From positions 1-31,108 of the IMG/VR virus record IMGVR_UViG_3300037258_001226: a stretch of DNA of 31,108 bases. One strand, written 5' to 3'. The translations under genes and the position numbers were made by a program. Within the stretch, counting starts at the first letter, position 1. Each line of letters begins with the position of its first letter. The DNA is from a virus. Below are positions 1-6,786 of this stretch, one piece after another. The notes beneath the pieces were generated by a model, which was not told the origin of the DNA, made no database searches, and saw nothing but the letters and a program-made list of their open reading frames with translations.

Positions 1-375
1 ATGACAGACGACCTGCCCGACGGCGCGCTGCCCGCGGCCGCGGGCAGCACCGCGCCGCTGCCGCCCTGTGATGACTGCGGCACCACCAGCTGGCCGCGGC
101 GGCTTGCCACGTACGGCGACCGGGTGGAGTGCCGCGAGCAGGACGGGTGCATCGTCCGGACGCGATGGAACCAGGCCGGCCGCTGCTGCCGCGAATGCGA
201 CGGCCGCGGCCCTGAGCCCACCCACACCGGCGTATGCCATTCCGGCGACCTCGACCGGCTTTTGGCCCTGACGGGCGACGCCCGGGTCCGCGTCCTGGTC
301 CTGATGCTGCGCAAGAACCGGGCCATCTTCGCCGAGTGCCTGAACGAGGTCGCGGGCAAGGGAGACGGCACATGA
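1..375 (+). CDS. Cysteine-rich small protein, possible zinc ribbon
   Basis: A 124-residue protein of unknown function. It has a low-complexity N-terminus and then several Cys pairs (CDDCG near residues 23-27, and CCRECDGRG), consistent with zinc binding. The C-terminal third looks helical. The window begins exactly at an ATG in this frame, so the gene could start further upstream. Its TGA overlaps the ATG of the next gene (ATGA at 372-375), so the two are probably translationally coupled. I do not recognise a named family; cysteine-rich proteins of this kind are common in early regions of actinobacterial phages. Confidence 0.6.
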   Translation: MTDDLPDGALPAAAGSTAPLPPCDDCGTTSWPRRLATYGDRVECREQDGCIVRTRWNQAGRCCRECDGRGPEPTHTGVCHSGDLDRLLALTGDARVRVLVLMLRKNRAIFAECLNEVAGKGDGT

Positions 376-1058
376 CCGCGATGGGTGCCTTCGCGTCCGC
401 GCCGGTCGACGTCGGCGTCCTGGTGCTCGCCACCTTGATCGGGTTCGGCTTGGTCCGGTGGGCGATCGAGGTGCACCGGGACGGCGGCGGGACCGGTGAG
501 CACCGCGCCCCATCCAGCCGGGCCCGGCTTGTGCCCGTGATCCCCGGCGCGTCCGGTGAGGCCCCCGGCACCGGCGATCAGCCGGGCTGGTGTCCCACGT
601 GGATCACCGGCGAGGACACCTTGCCCGCCGTGCCGGCCTTCGCCCCGCCGCTTGAGCCGCTGCCCGAAGTGCTCCCCCCGCCGGTGCCGGTCACCGCGCA
701 GACCGCCGTGGCTGCCGCCCTGGATGCGCCGGTCCCGGTGACCGTGCCGCCGGCTGTGCAGCCGCTGCAGGCCCGGGTGTCCGCGACCATGGACCGCGCC
801 GCCAGGCTGGCCCAGCTGCGCGGTGAAGAGCTGCTGGCTGGCTGGGCCACGAATGTGGCCGATGCCTCCCAGTCCCCGGACTGGGAGCAGCGCGAGGCAG
901 TGCCCGGCTACGTGGTTGGGCCGCTCGGCCATGGCGGCGACGTCGACGCCGCGCTGGACTCGATGTTCAGCCGCGCGGAGGCGGCCGTGACCCGCGCCCT
1001 GACCGAGCCCGACCCCACCGGCGCCGCAGCCGCCCAGATCCGGGACGGTGCCCTGTGA
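372..1058 (+). CDS. Single-pass membrane protein, unknown function
   Basis: A 228-residue protein. The ATG at 372 is chosen over in-frame upstream codons because it forms the ATGA overlap with the previous stop. Residues ~13-31 are a continuous hydrophobic stretch (VGVLVLATLIGFGLVRW), followed by basic residues, so the N-terminus is probably a membrane anchor. A long Pro/Val/Ala-rich linker follows, then a helical C-terminal domain (RAAR..QLRGEELL through ALDSMFSRAEAAVTRAL). No catalytic motif is visible. The stop overlaps the next start (GTGA at 1055-1058). Confidence 0.65.
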   Translation: MTAMGAFASAPVDVGVLVLATLIGFGLVRWAIEVHRDGGGTGEHRAPSSRARLVPVIPGASGEAPGTGDQPGWCPTWITGEDTLPAVPAFAPPLEPLPEVLPPPVPVTAQTAVAAALDAPVPVTVPPAVQPLQARVSATMDRAARLAQLRGEELLAGWATNVADASQSPDWEQREAVPGYVVGPLGHGGDVDAALDSMFSRAEAAVTRALTEPDPTGAAAAQIRDGAL

Positions 1059-1435
1059 CCCGCGGCGTGGCCGGCACCGTCCGCTTCATCTGGCCGGGCG
1101 GCTACGTGTCCGAGGGCACGGGCCAGATCACCTTTGTGTCTATCGGCGAGGACGGGAATCCCGGCCTGTACGTCCGCTGGGCGGGCCACCGCCCGGGCGC
1201 CACGCGGTGGACGCAGGACAGTTACTGCCCGCGCGCTGAGTGGCTGTCCCGTGACGGCGAAGCGCTTACGCCGTTCCGGGTGAGCATGGAGTGGGCTGGC
1301 TGCTACTGGACCGGGGACGTCCGCGAAACCGCCGCGTGGCATGCGGAGGCGCCGGATACGAGCGGCTGGTGGGACGGGCGCGGGGAGATTGGCCTGCGAG
1401 GGCTGACTGGGCAGCTGCGGAGGGCCACCAGATGA
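1055..1435 (+). CDS. Hypothetical protein, Trp-rich
   Basis: A 126-residue protein starting at GTG inside a GTGA overlap with the upstream gene. It is rich in Trp, Gly and Tyr (WPGGY, VRWAGHRPGATRW, MEWAGCYWTGD, SGWWDGRGE) and looks like a small beta-rich fold. No signal peptide, membrane segment or catalytic motif is visible. It sits in a chain of overlapping genes and ends in an ATGA overlap with the next one. Function unknown. Confidence 0.6.
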   Translation: MTRGVAGTVRFIWPGGYVSEGTGQITFVSIGEDGNPGLYVRWAGHRPGATRWTQDSYCPRAEWLSRDGEALTPFRVSMEWAGCYWTGDVRETAAWHAEAPDTSGWWDGRGEIGLRGLTGQLRRATR

Positions 1436-1875
1436 ACCCCGTGGCCGCGGACCTGACCGGCGGTGTGATCTTCGCGGTGTGGGCCGTGGTGATCTGGCTG
1501 GCCGCCCGGCTGCCCCTGCCGCGCCGGCACGCGCCGCCCGCGGGCAGCCACGACGAGCTTCCCGGCCGGGCGGTGCGGCCGCTGCATGACCTGGACCGGC
1601 GGCTGCTCGGCTACATCGGCGGCGCCTGGGAAGAGCTGGAGCTCGCGGGCGTCGCCGACCGCGGCCAGGCGATCGCCGACCTTGGCCGGTCCCGGTCCGA
1701 CGCCCCGGACAGCGTGCTGTCCGGCGACCTGTTCCGCACCGCGCACGTGCTCGAAACGATCCTCACGCACGCCGGCGACCCCGAAGGCCACTACTGGCCG
1801 GTCATCCTCGAACTCGGCGCCGCCTGCCGCGACCTGACCGAGCTGGACCACACCGACGGCGGAGTGAAGCCATGA
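1432..1875 (+). CDS. Membrane-anchored small protein, unknown function
   Basis: A 147-residue protein whose ATG at 1432 overlaps the previous TGA. Residues ~8-26 are hydrophobic (LTGGVIFAVWAVVIWLAARL) and are followed by PRRH, which suggests an N-terminal anchor with the rest in the cytoplasm. The soluble part is helical (LHDLDRRLLGYIGGAWEEL; ACRDLTELDH). The track also allows a longer frame from 1291, but the overlap architecture supports 1432. It ends in an ATGA overlap with the J-domain gene. Function not recognised. Confidence 0.6.
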   Translation: MNPVAADLTGGVIFAVWAVVIWLAARLPLPRRHAPPAGSHDELPGRAVRPLHDLDRRLLGYIGGAWEELELAGVADRGQAIADLGRSRSDAPDSVLSGDLFRTAHVLETILTHAGDPEGHYWPVILELGAACRDLTELDHTDGGVKP

Positions 1876-2519
1876 GATATGAGATCCGGCCGCTTGGCCA
1901 GTGGACCGACCCGGTCACCGCCGCCCGCAAGAGCAGCGGCGTCTTCCAGGCCTCCTGGGACGACACCCTGGTCCTGCTGCGCGACGAGGTCGAGCGGCTG
2001 GACGGCGAGTACCCCATCGTCATCCAGATCGATGTGACCGAGCTGGACCTGCGGCAGGACGGGATGCTCCGCAGCAAAGCCCGCGTCGGCCCCAACCCTG
2101 GCGCGGTGGTGTCGTTCCAGTCCCGGTTCGGGCCGCTGCGCTACGCCACCGACGCCTACGAGCAGCGCTGGACCGGTGCCCTGCCCGGCTGGCAGGCCAA
2201 CGTCCGCGCGATCGCCCTGGCCCTCGAAGCCCTCCGCGCCGTCGACCGCTACGGCGTCTCGCGCCGCGGCGAGCAGTACACCGGCTGGAAGGCCCTGCCC
2301 GCCGGGTCGGGTGCTGGAACGTCGCCCTTCGCCACCACCGGCGCGGCCCTGCAGTGGATGCGGGCCCAGGACGACCTGGAAGGCGGCGAGCTGGCGCCCG
2401 GCGCGCTGTACCGCAAGCTCGCACGCCGCATGCACCCCGACATCCCCACCGGCAACCCTGCTGACTGGGACAAGCTCGACGCCGCCCGCCGCATCCTCCA
2501 GACCGCGGACATGCTGTGA
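1872..2519 (+). CDS. J-domain-like (DnaJ-type) phage protein
   Basis: A 215-residue protein. The C-terminal ~35 residues (LYRKLARRMHPDIP, then ADWDKLDAARRIL) show the core of a J-domain: a basic helix II, the invariant HPD tripeptide, and a helix III ending in an AYRVL-like segment. J-domains stimulate the ATPase of Hsp70 chaperones. The N-terminal ~150 residues are not a recognised domain and carry a basic, Trp-containing region (QRWTGALPGWQANVRAIALALEALRAVDRYGVS). C-terminal J-like domains on small proteins recur in actinobacterial phages. A link to host DnaK is inference. The start lies in an ATGA overlap with the preceding gene. Confidence 0.75.
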   Translation: MRYEIRPLGQWTDPVTAARKSSGVFQASWDDTLVLLRDEVERLDGEYPIVIQIDVTELDLRQDGMLRSKARVGPNPGAVVSFQSRFGPLRYATDAYEQRWTGALPGWQANVRAIALALEALRAVDRYGVSRRGEQYTGWKALPAGSGAGTSPFATTGAALQWMRAQDDLEGGELAPGALYRKLARRMHPDIPTGNPADWDKLDAARRILQTADML

Positions 2520-2537
2520 CCACCACCGGAACCAGCG

Positions 2538-2897
2538 ATGGCTGACGAGGCCGCCTGCCCGGACTGCGGCGAGCCGGTGATCCGCGCGCTGACCGAGAAG
2601 CGGCACTGGCAGCTGCTCGACCCGGCCCCGGACCCCGCCGGGCGGGTGGCGGCCGCGCCGGACGCGGCGGGCACCTGGCACGCCCGGACCCTGATCGCTG
2701 ACCAGCTGCCCGCCGGGCTGGAGAAACGGTTCCTGCCGCACTTCGCCCGGGCACCGGTGTGCCGGGCGCGGAGCCAGGCCCGCCAGCGCGGCATCTGGAA
2801 ACAGGTCCAGTCGGCGCTGGCCGCCCAGCGGCGCAGCCAGCGCGGGCACCGGCCCGCGCCGCGGATCCGGGGCTACCGCCGGCCACCGCCCCCATAA
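2538..2897 (+). CDS. Small basic zinc-ribbon-like protein
   Basis: A 119-residue protein. It begins MADEAACPDCGEPVI, a CxxC knuckle, with further His and Cys residues (KRHWQL, FARAPVCRAR) that could complete a metal site. The last ~45 residues are strongly basic and Pro/Arg-rich, compatible with nucleic-acid contact. It starts 18 bases after the previous stop with a weak GGAACC ribosome site. It is the last gene before a strong hairpin at 2940-2977, so it probably ends the first operon. No exact family recognised. Confidence 0.6.
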   Translation: MADEAACPDCGEPVIRALTEKRHWQLLDPAPDPAGRVAAAPDAAGTWHARTLIADQLPAGLEKRFLPHFARAPVCRARSQARQRGIWKQVQSALAAQRRSQRGHRPAPRIRGYRRPPPP

Positions 2898-2939
2898 GCC
2901 CCTGGCGGGCCGCGCCGGATTCATGCGGCCCGTCAGGCC

Positions 2940-2977
2940 CCTGGTGGCCGCGGCGCTCCCGCGCCGCGGCCACCAGG
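2940..2977 (+). terminator. GC-rich 17-bp perfect hairpin, probable terminator
   Basis: A 17-bp perfect inverted repeat (arms 2940-2956 and 2961-2977) with a TCCC loop lies in the 123-base gap between the first operon and the secreted-protein gene. No T-tract follows, as is common for actinobacterial terminators. It separates two differently organised gene groups. Confidence 0.7.
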
Positions 2978-3020
2978 TTCGCCAGTACCCACACCCCCAA
3001 GGAAACCGGAGACACCAGCA

Positions 3021-3578
3021 ATGCACAAGAAGATCATCACCATCATCGGCGCGGCCGCCGCGGCCGCGGCGTTCCTGCTGCCCACCGGCACAGCGTCCGC
3101 GGCTGCTGTGCCGGACCGGTGCCAGACCGGGCCGTCCGCCGGGTTCTGCGGCACCCAGAAATCCGACACCGGCCTGCGGATCAGCGTCGGCCCGGGCTAC
3201 CTGTCACCCGTCGTGGGCCTTACCAGCCCGAAGGCCGGCACGTTCATCGGCGCGTACAACGACGACTGGCTCTGGCTCCCGGTCGCGGGCAGCACGGACA
3301 ACGCCAAGATCGCCGAGTGGGCGCCGGACGGGATCCTGTCCGGCGAGTACCTGACCGAGACCACCACCCACCAGGTCACCCTGGCCGGGAACCCCGCCGC
3401 CATGGCCGCGCAGTGGACCTACACCGGCGGCTGCGGCCCGGTCACCTGCGACGGGCCATTCGCCAACGAGGGCAGCGGCCGGCTCCTCGCCGTCACCACC
3501 AACGGCGGCCCGGTCGTCACCATCACCACCCCGGCCACCATCCCGGCCACGGCGGACTTCACCTTCACCACGCCGTAG
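3021..3578 (+). CDS. Secreted protein with Sec signal peptide, unknown function
   Basis: A 185-residue protein. MHKK plus an Ala/Leu-rich core and a TASAAA cleavage site make a clear N-terminal signal peptide, with cleavage expected near residues 26-28. The mature part is ~158 residues, beta-rich and Gly/Thr-rich, with two close Cys pairs (CQTGPSAGFC and CGPVTC) that could form disulfides outside the cell. No catalytic motif is seen. A GGAG ribosome site precedes the ATG. It stands alone between two strong hairpins (2940-2977 and 3589-3631), so it is probably its own transcription unit. This is typical of a cargo (moron) gene carried by a prophage. A lectin-like fold is possible but unproven. 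Confidence 0.75.
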   Translation: MHKKIITIIGAAAAAAAFLLPTGTASAAAVPDRCQTGPSAGFCGTQKSDTGLRISVGPGYLSPVVGLTSPKAGTFIGAYNDDWLWLPVAGSTDNAKIAEWAPDGILSGEYLTETTTHQVTLAGNPAAMAAQWTYTGGCGPVTCDGPFANEGSGRLLAVTTNGGPVVTITTPATIPATADFTFTTP

Positions 3579-3588
3579 CCCCCGGTCG

Positions 3589-3631
3589 CCGCCCGGGCGC
3601 GGCAGGTACCTGTCGTGCCGCGCCCGGGCGG
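3589..3631 (+). terminator. GC-rich 16-bp perfect hairpin, probable terminator
   Basis: Arms 3589-3604 and 3616-3631 are perfectly complementary (16 bp) with an 11-base loop, starting 10 bases after the stop of the secreted-protein gene. No clear T-tract. It probably ends that gene's transcript. Confidence 0.7.
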
Positions 3632-3663
3632 TTCCACCACCACCACCATCAGGAAGGACACTC

Positions 3664-3855
3664 ATGGCACCCACCGCCGGAATCGAAACGGCCAATGACC
3701 AGCTGGTCGGCAAGCGGGGCGATCACATCATCGTGATGGCGCCGAACATCGCCATGACACCCACCGAGGCGCTCCGTCACGCCGCGTGGCTCGTCGCGGT
3801 CACCGGCGACGATGACCAGTTCGCGGAGATCCTCGCCGCGGTCCGGCCGGCCTGA
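3664..3855 (+). CDS. Small conserved-looking hypothetical protein
   Basis: A 63-residue protein with a good ribosome site (AGGAAGGA, about 8 bases before the ATG). The C-terminal half (TPTEALRHAAWLVAVTGDDDQFAEILAAV) reads as an amphipathic helical unit of a type I associate with small actinophage proteins. No transmembrane segment or metal site. It lies just after a hairpin and is followed 11 bases later by another short gene. Function unknown. Confidence 0.65.
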   Translation: MAPTAGIETANDQLVGKRGDHIIVMAPNIAMTPTEALRHAAWLVAVTGDDDQFAEILAAVRPA

Positions 3856-3866
3856 GCCCCGCCCGA

Positions 3867-4100
3867 ATGGCCGACGGCGGCGGGCCTCGCGATCAGTGCG
3901 AAGTCTGCCTCGAACCGAGCGAGGACCTGGAGGACGGCCGCTGCGGCGACCGCCAGGCCTGTGAGGCCCGCCAGCCGCCGCTGTTCGGACTCCCCGCCAC
4001 CCAAGACGTGCGTGCCTGCGCTCCCATCCCCCTGGGGCCAGGCACGCACCCAGGGCAGCCGGCCTCTACCCGGTTGCCCGCCGGCTGCGCGGGCCCGTGA
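3867..4100 (+). CDS. Short cysteine-rich protein
   Basis: A 77-residue frame. The first ~45 residues look genuinely coding: DQCEVCLEPSEDLEDGRCG then CEARQPPLFG, a CxxC plus two more Cys suggesting a small zinc knuckle. The tail after about residue 50 is encoded by DNA forming two hairpins (4008-4049 and 4082-4126) and reads as low-complexity Pro/Gly/Ala sequence. The original stop may therefore have been lost and the C-terminus be incidental. No strong ribosome site before the ATG; translation may depend on the gene 11 bases upstream. Confidence 0.5.
   Translation: MADGGGPRDQCEVCLEPSEDLEDGRCGDRQACEARQPPLFGLPATQDVRACAPIPLGPGTHPGQPASTRLPAGCAGP
4008..4049 (+). other. Hairpin inside the 3' end of a short CDS
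   Basis: Perfect 11-bp arms at 4008-4018 and 4039-4049 enclose a 20-base loop. It lies in the doubtful C-terminal part of the preceding short gene and 33 bases before a second hairpin. The pair may act together as a terminator or RNA-processing element. Confidence 0.45.
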
Positions 4101-4126
4101 CCCAGTACCCCGGGCCCGCGCAGCCG
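4082..4126 (+). terminator. GC-rich 16-bp hairpin, probable terminator
   Basis: Arms 4082-4097 and 4111-4126 form a perfect 16-bp stem with a 13-base loop, at the end of the short Cys-rich gene and before the leader of the replication-type gene. The upstream stop codon (4098-4100) lies in the loop. Confidence 0.6.
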
Positions 4127-4167
4127 TACCCCCTATCCGCCAGCCAAGGAGAACAGGAACCCGTGGA

Positions 4168-4773
4168 GTGCCCTGGTTTCTCGTGGACGACCAGTTCCAC
4201 AGCCACCCCAAGGTCATCGCGGCCCGGGCCGAGGATCCCGGCGCGATCGGCCTCTGGGCCATTGCCGGGTCCTGGACGGCCGCCTATGTCACCACCACCG
4301 ACGGGGTCATCCCGCACGAGATCCTGCCCACGCTCTACCCCGACGCGGTCCGGCTCGCCGCGATCCTCGTCGATAAAAAGCTGTGGAAAACCGTCCGCGG
4401 CGGCCACAAATTCGTGCCTGGTGTCACACACAAAATGCCCACGAAAGACGCTGTGGATAAAGAACGCAAAGACGCCGCCGAACGGCAAAGGCGCAGCAGA
4501 GAGGCCAGATCGTCACGGCGTGACAGACCCGTGAGTGACGGTGTGAGTCCGGCTGCCCATACCGATGCCCTTAAACCCCCTACCCCCTCGCCCGCCGCTA
4601 TGAGCTGCCCGCGCCATCACCGGCCCCGGCCTGACTGCGCCAGCTGCCAGCGCCCGCCGCCGCACCCCAGCGACCGCACGGTCGCCCAGGCCATCGCCGA
4701 ATCGGTTCCCGGCACCGGCGGCGACACACCCATCGGCCGGGCCGCCTGGAACGCCATCCACGAGCACGCATGA
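4168..4773 (+). CDS. Replication-initiator-like winged-helix protein
   Basis: A 201-residue protein. It opens with VPWFLVDDQFHSHPKV and continues GAIGLWAIAGSWTAAYVTTTDGVIP..ILPTLYPDAVRLAAILVDKKLWKTV. This N-terminal helical/winged-helix pattern is familiar from phage replication-initiation or helicase-loader proteins of actinobacteria. A basic helix follows (DKERKDAAERQRRSREARSSRRD), then a Pro-rich linker and a short CPRHHRPRPDCASC zinc-knuckle-like segment. The GTG at 4168 is chosen because homologous-looking proteins start at this conserved block; an AAGGAG lies 16 bases upstream, which is rather far. Internal DNA has DnaA-box-like words (see origin entry). Role in replication is inferred. 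Confidence 0.65.
   Translation: MPWFLVDDQFHSHPKVIAARAEDPGAIGLWAIAGSWTAAYVTTTDGVIPHEILPTLYPDAVRLAAILVDKKLWKTVRGGHKFVPGVTHKMPTKDAVDKERKDAAERQRRSREARSSRRDRPVSDGVSPAAHTDALKPPTPSPAAMSCPRHHRPRPDCASCQRPPPHPSDRTVAQAIAESVPGTGGDTPIGRAAWNAIHEHA
4382..4524. other. Possible replication origin region inside the initiator gene
   Basis: TGTGGATAA at 4452-4460 exactly matches a DnaA box (reverse complement TTATCCACA), with a near match TGTGGAAAA at 4382-4390. The surrounding DNA is visibly less G+C-rich than its neighbours. A 13-base palindrome GTCACGGCGTGAC (4512-4524) is followed by further GTGAC/GTGAG words. Origins inside initiator genes are known (lambda O), so this is a reasonable but unproven candidate. 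Confidence 0.3.
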
Positions 4774-4795
4774 AACCCGCACCGGAGGAAACCAC

Positions 4796-6181
4796 ATGAA
4801 AAGAATCACCAAACTGACCACCGCGCAGGAAGAGCTCCTGCCCGCCGTCCGCGATGAATGGCTCGCCCACGGGCTGTCCACCGAGCCCGCCAACCGCGCC
4901 GAGGCCGAGGCCGGGGTCCGCGCCGCATACCGGGCCGCCGGCCTGCCACCACCCAGGTTCATGATCTGGCTCGGCTCGCCCTGGGCCGGGACCATCGGGC
5001 AGGCCATCGCCCCCGCCATCATCGAACAAATTATCGGCGGCCAGGTCGACGGCCAGGTCGACGGCCAGGTCGACGGCCAGGTCGACGGCCAGGTCCGTGG
5101 CCAGGTCGACGGCCAGGTCGACGGCCAGGTCGACGGCCAGGTCCGTGGCCAGGTCGACGGCCAGGTCGACGGCCAGGTCGACGGCCAGGTCGACGGCCAG
5201 GTCCGTGGCCAGGTCTACGGCCAGGTCGACGGCCAGGTCTACGGCCAGGTCGACGGCCAGGTCGACGGCCAGGTCGACGGCCAGGTCGACGGCCAGGTCG
5301 ACGGCCAGGTCTACGGCCAGGTCGACGGCCAGGTCGACGGCCAGGTCTACGGCCAGGTCGACGGCCAGGTCGACGGCCAGGTCTACGGCCAGGTCGGCGG
5401 CCAGGTCGACGGCCAGGTCTACGGCCAGGTCGGCGGCCAGGTCGACGGCCAGGTCTACTCCGCCGCGGAGCTGCAGCGGCTGAGCGGCTGGTACAGCGGA
5501 CGGATGGCCGGCCAGCACTGGGCCGCGTACTACTCGTTTTACGACGCCATGGCCCGGATCGGGGTGACCGGCCTGGAGCCGATCGCCGGGCAGATGCAGG
5601 TGGCCCGGAACGCCGGCTGGTGGTGGTGCTTCGCCGGGTTCGCGGTCCTCACCGACCGGCCCGCGCTGCTGTGCCGCGACCCGCTGGGCCAGCTGCACTC
5701 CGCCGGCGGGCCCGCGATCGCGTACCGCGACGGCTGGGGGTTCTACGCCTGGCACGGCCGCCGTGTCCCGGCCTGGGTCATCACCGGGCCGACCGCCGAC
5801 CGGATCGCCGGCGAGGCCAACGTCGAGGTCCGCCGGTGCGCGATCGAGTCCCTGGGCTGGGACCGGTTCGTGGACGAAGGCGGCCTGTGCCCGGTCGGCG
5901 TGATCCCCGGCACCCGGCAGCGCAGCACCGAGCTGTGCGACGCCCGCGTCCCGGACCCCGGCAACCCCGGCCAGCACCTCGTCCTCTACGACGTCCCCGA
6001 ACGGCTCTGGGGCAGCCCGGTCCGGCTCCTGATGTGCACCAACGGGTCCACCGAACGCGACGGCACCCGCCGCCGCTACGGCCTGACCGTGCCCGCCCAC
6101 ATCACCGACCCGGTCGAGGCCGCGGCCTGGACCGCCGGGCTGCGCCGCGACCAGTACGCGCTGCTGCAGCGCCGTACATGA
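4796..6181 (+). CDS. DUF6745-type protein with 35 GQVx tetrapeptide repeats
   Basis: A 461-residue protein with a GGAGGAAA ribosome site. Residues 1-81 are helical (TTAQEELLPAVRDEWLAHGLST). Residues 82-221 are 35 tandem GQV[D/R/Y/G] units. Residues ~222-461 contain AAYYSFYDAM, GWWWCFAGFAVLTDRPALLCRD, GPAIAYRDGWGFYAWHGRRVPAWVI and EVRRCAIE, a pattern I recognise as the DUF6745 family found in actinobacteria. Members commonly carry DQV-type tetrapeptide repeats before this domain. Function unknown; repeat number probably varies between strains. The stop overlaps the next start by ATGA. The repeat tract is open in several frames, creating large spurious reading frames. Confidence 0.75.
   Translation: MKRITKLTTAQEELLPAVRDEWLAHGLSTEPANRAEAEAGVRAAYRAAGLPPPRFMIWLGSPWAGTIGQAIAPAIIEQIIGGQVDGQVDGQVDGQVDGQVRGQVDGQVDGQVDGQVRGQVDGQVDGQVDGQVDGQVRGQVYGQVDGQVYGQVDGQVDGQVDGQVDGQVDGQVYGQVDGQVDGQVYGQVDGQVDGQVYGQVGGQVDGQVYGQVGGQVDGQVYSAAELQRLSGWYSGRMAGQHWAAYYSFYDAMARIGVTGLEPIAGQMQVARNAGWWWCFAGFAVLTDRPALLCRDPLGQLHSAGGPAIAYRDGWGFYAWHGRRVPAWVITGPTADRIAGEANVEVRRCAIESLGWDRFVDEGGLCPVGVIPGTRQRSTELCDARVPDPGNPGQHLVLYDVPERLWGSPVRLLMCTNGSTERDGTRRRYGLTVPAHITDPVEAAAWTAGLRRDQYALLQRRT
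5039..5458 (+). repeat. 35 tandem copies of a 12-bp unit (GGCCAGGTCGAC)
   Basis: A 420-base tract of exact-length 12-bp units. The consensus GGCCAGGTCGAC encodes GQVD; the variable last codon is GAC, TAC, CGT or GGC (D/Y/R/G). No unit is out of phase, so copy number can change without frameshift. By translation the D units number 22, Y 8, R 3 and G 2. Y and G variants cluster in the 3' half and R variants in the 5' half, indicating duplication of multi-unit blocks. Confidence 0.95.
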
Positions 6182-6309
6182 AGTGCTGGCTCTGCGACCA
6201 CATCGGCTACCGGCCGGGCGGTCGCAAGCGCCAGTTCAACTGGTGGCTCCTGCACAAGGCAGCGGGCCTCAACACGAAGGGAACCACCCATGACGAAGAC
6301 ACTCGGTGA
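6178..6309 (+). CDS. Small basic protein, 43 residues
   Basis: A short frame starting at an ATG that overlaps the DUF6745 gene's stop (ATGA at 6178-6181), the coupling seen throughout the window. It reads MKCWLCDHIGYRPGGRKRQF, then NWWLLHKAAGLNTKG, with a CxxC and a basic, aromatic composition. Its last 20 bases overlap the start of the next gene, which has its own ribosome site within this frame. It may be a genuine small protein or mainly a coupling leader. Confidence 0.45.
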   Translation: MKCWLCDHIGYRPGGRKRQFNWWLLHKAAGLNTKGTTHDEDTR

Positions 6310-6709
6310 GATCACCACCGCGCACGGCTTCGCGGTCCTGGAGCACCTCGAAGCCGAGGCCCAGGTCCCCGTGCTGCCCGGCCTGCAGGCCCAGGGCGAC
6401 CTGTTCATCTGCCCGGCACCCGACCGGGCCTACAAGGGCGGCAGCGCCGCCCGCACCGTCCCCGCCGAGGGAATCGCGGTGATCGAGGCCATCAACGGCG
6501 GCCACGAGCACCGCCTCTTCGCCGGCACGCCCTCCACCGCCCTCTGGACACCCATACAGGGCGGCGGCCAGGACATCGGTGTCCTGGACTGCACCGAGCC
6601 GGCGTACCTGCTCCACCCCGAGCACGGCGCCACCGCCACCGCACCCGGCACCTACCTGCTCCGCCGCCAGCGCGAGCAGGCCGACACCGAGCGCCTCGTC
6701 GCCGACTGA
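6290..6709 (+). CDS. Hypothetical protein
   Basis: A 139-residue protein with a GAAGGGA ribosome site before the ATG. It begins MTKTLGEITTAHGFAVLEHLEAEAQ and includes GDLFICPAP, VIEAINGGHEHRLFAG, and a C-terminal YLLHPEHGATATAPGTYLLRRQREQ. The fold looks compact alpha/beta. No membrane segment, Cys cluster or catalytic signature is evident. It ends just before a strong hairpin, so it is the last gene of the unit that starts at the DUF6745 gene. I do not know its function. Confidence 0.65.
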   Translation: MTKTLGEITTAHGFAVLEHLEAEAQVPVLPGLQAQGDLFICPAPDRAYKGGSAARTVPAEGIAVIEAINGGHEHRLFAGTPSTALWTPIQGGGQDIGVLDCTEPAYLLHPEHGATATAPGTYLLRRQREQADTERLVAD

Positions 6710-6718
6710 CCCCCGGAC

Positions 6719-6754
6719 GTGCCGGCCCGGCGCACCCCTGCGCCGGGCCGGCAC
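6719..6754 (+). terminator. GC-rich 16-bp perfect hairpin, probable terminator
   Basis: Arms 6719-6734 and 6739-6754 are perfectly complementary with a CCCC loop, 9 bases after a stop codon. It separates the DUF6745 unit from the ParB unit. No T-tract. Confidence 0.7.
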
Positions 6755-6786
6755 ACAGGCCCGCAACCCCCCACCGGAGATGCCCC

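Noticed and set aside
5039-5458. CRISPR-like array
   Set aside because: Units are 12 bp and contiguous with no unique spacers; the tract is a coding tandem repeat.
4598-6100. 500-residue minus-strand frame with AVDL repeats
   Set aside because: It is a shadow of the in-phase 12-bp repeat: a 12-bp unit without stops stays open in other frames. Flanks show no recognisable protein and the + strand gene has a ribosome site and conserved domain.
4858-6309. Long + strand Arg/Pro repeat frame (RRPG) over the DUF6745 gene
   Set aside because: Same repeat artefact; only its last 44 codons (6178-6309) are kept as a possible small gene because of the ATGA start.
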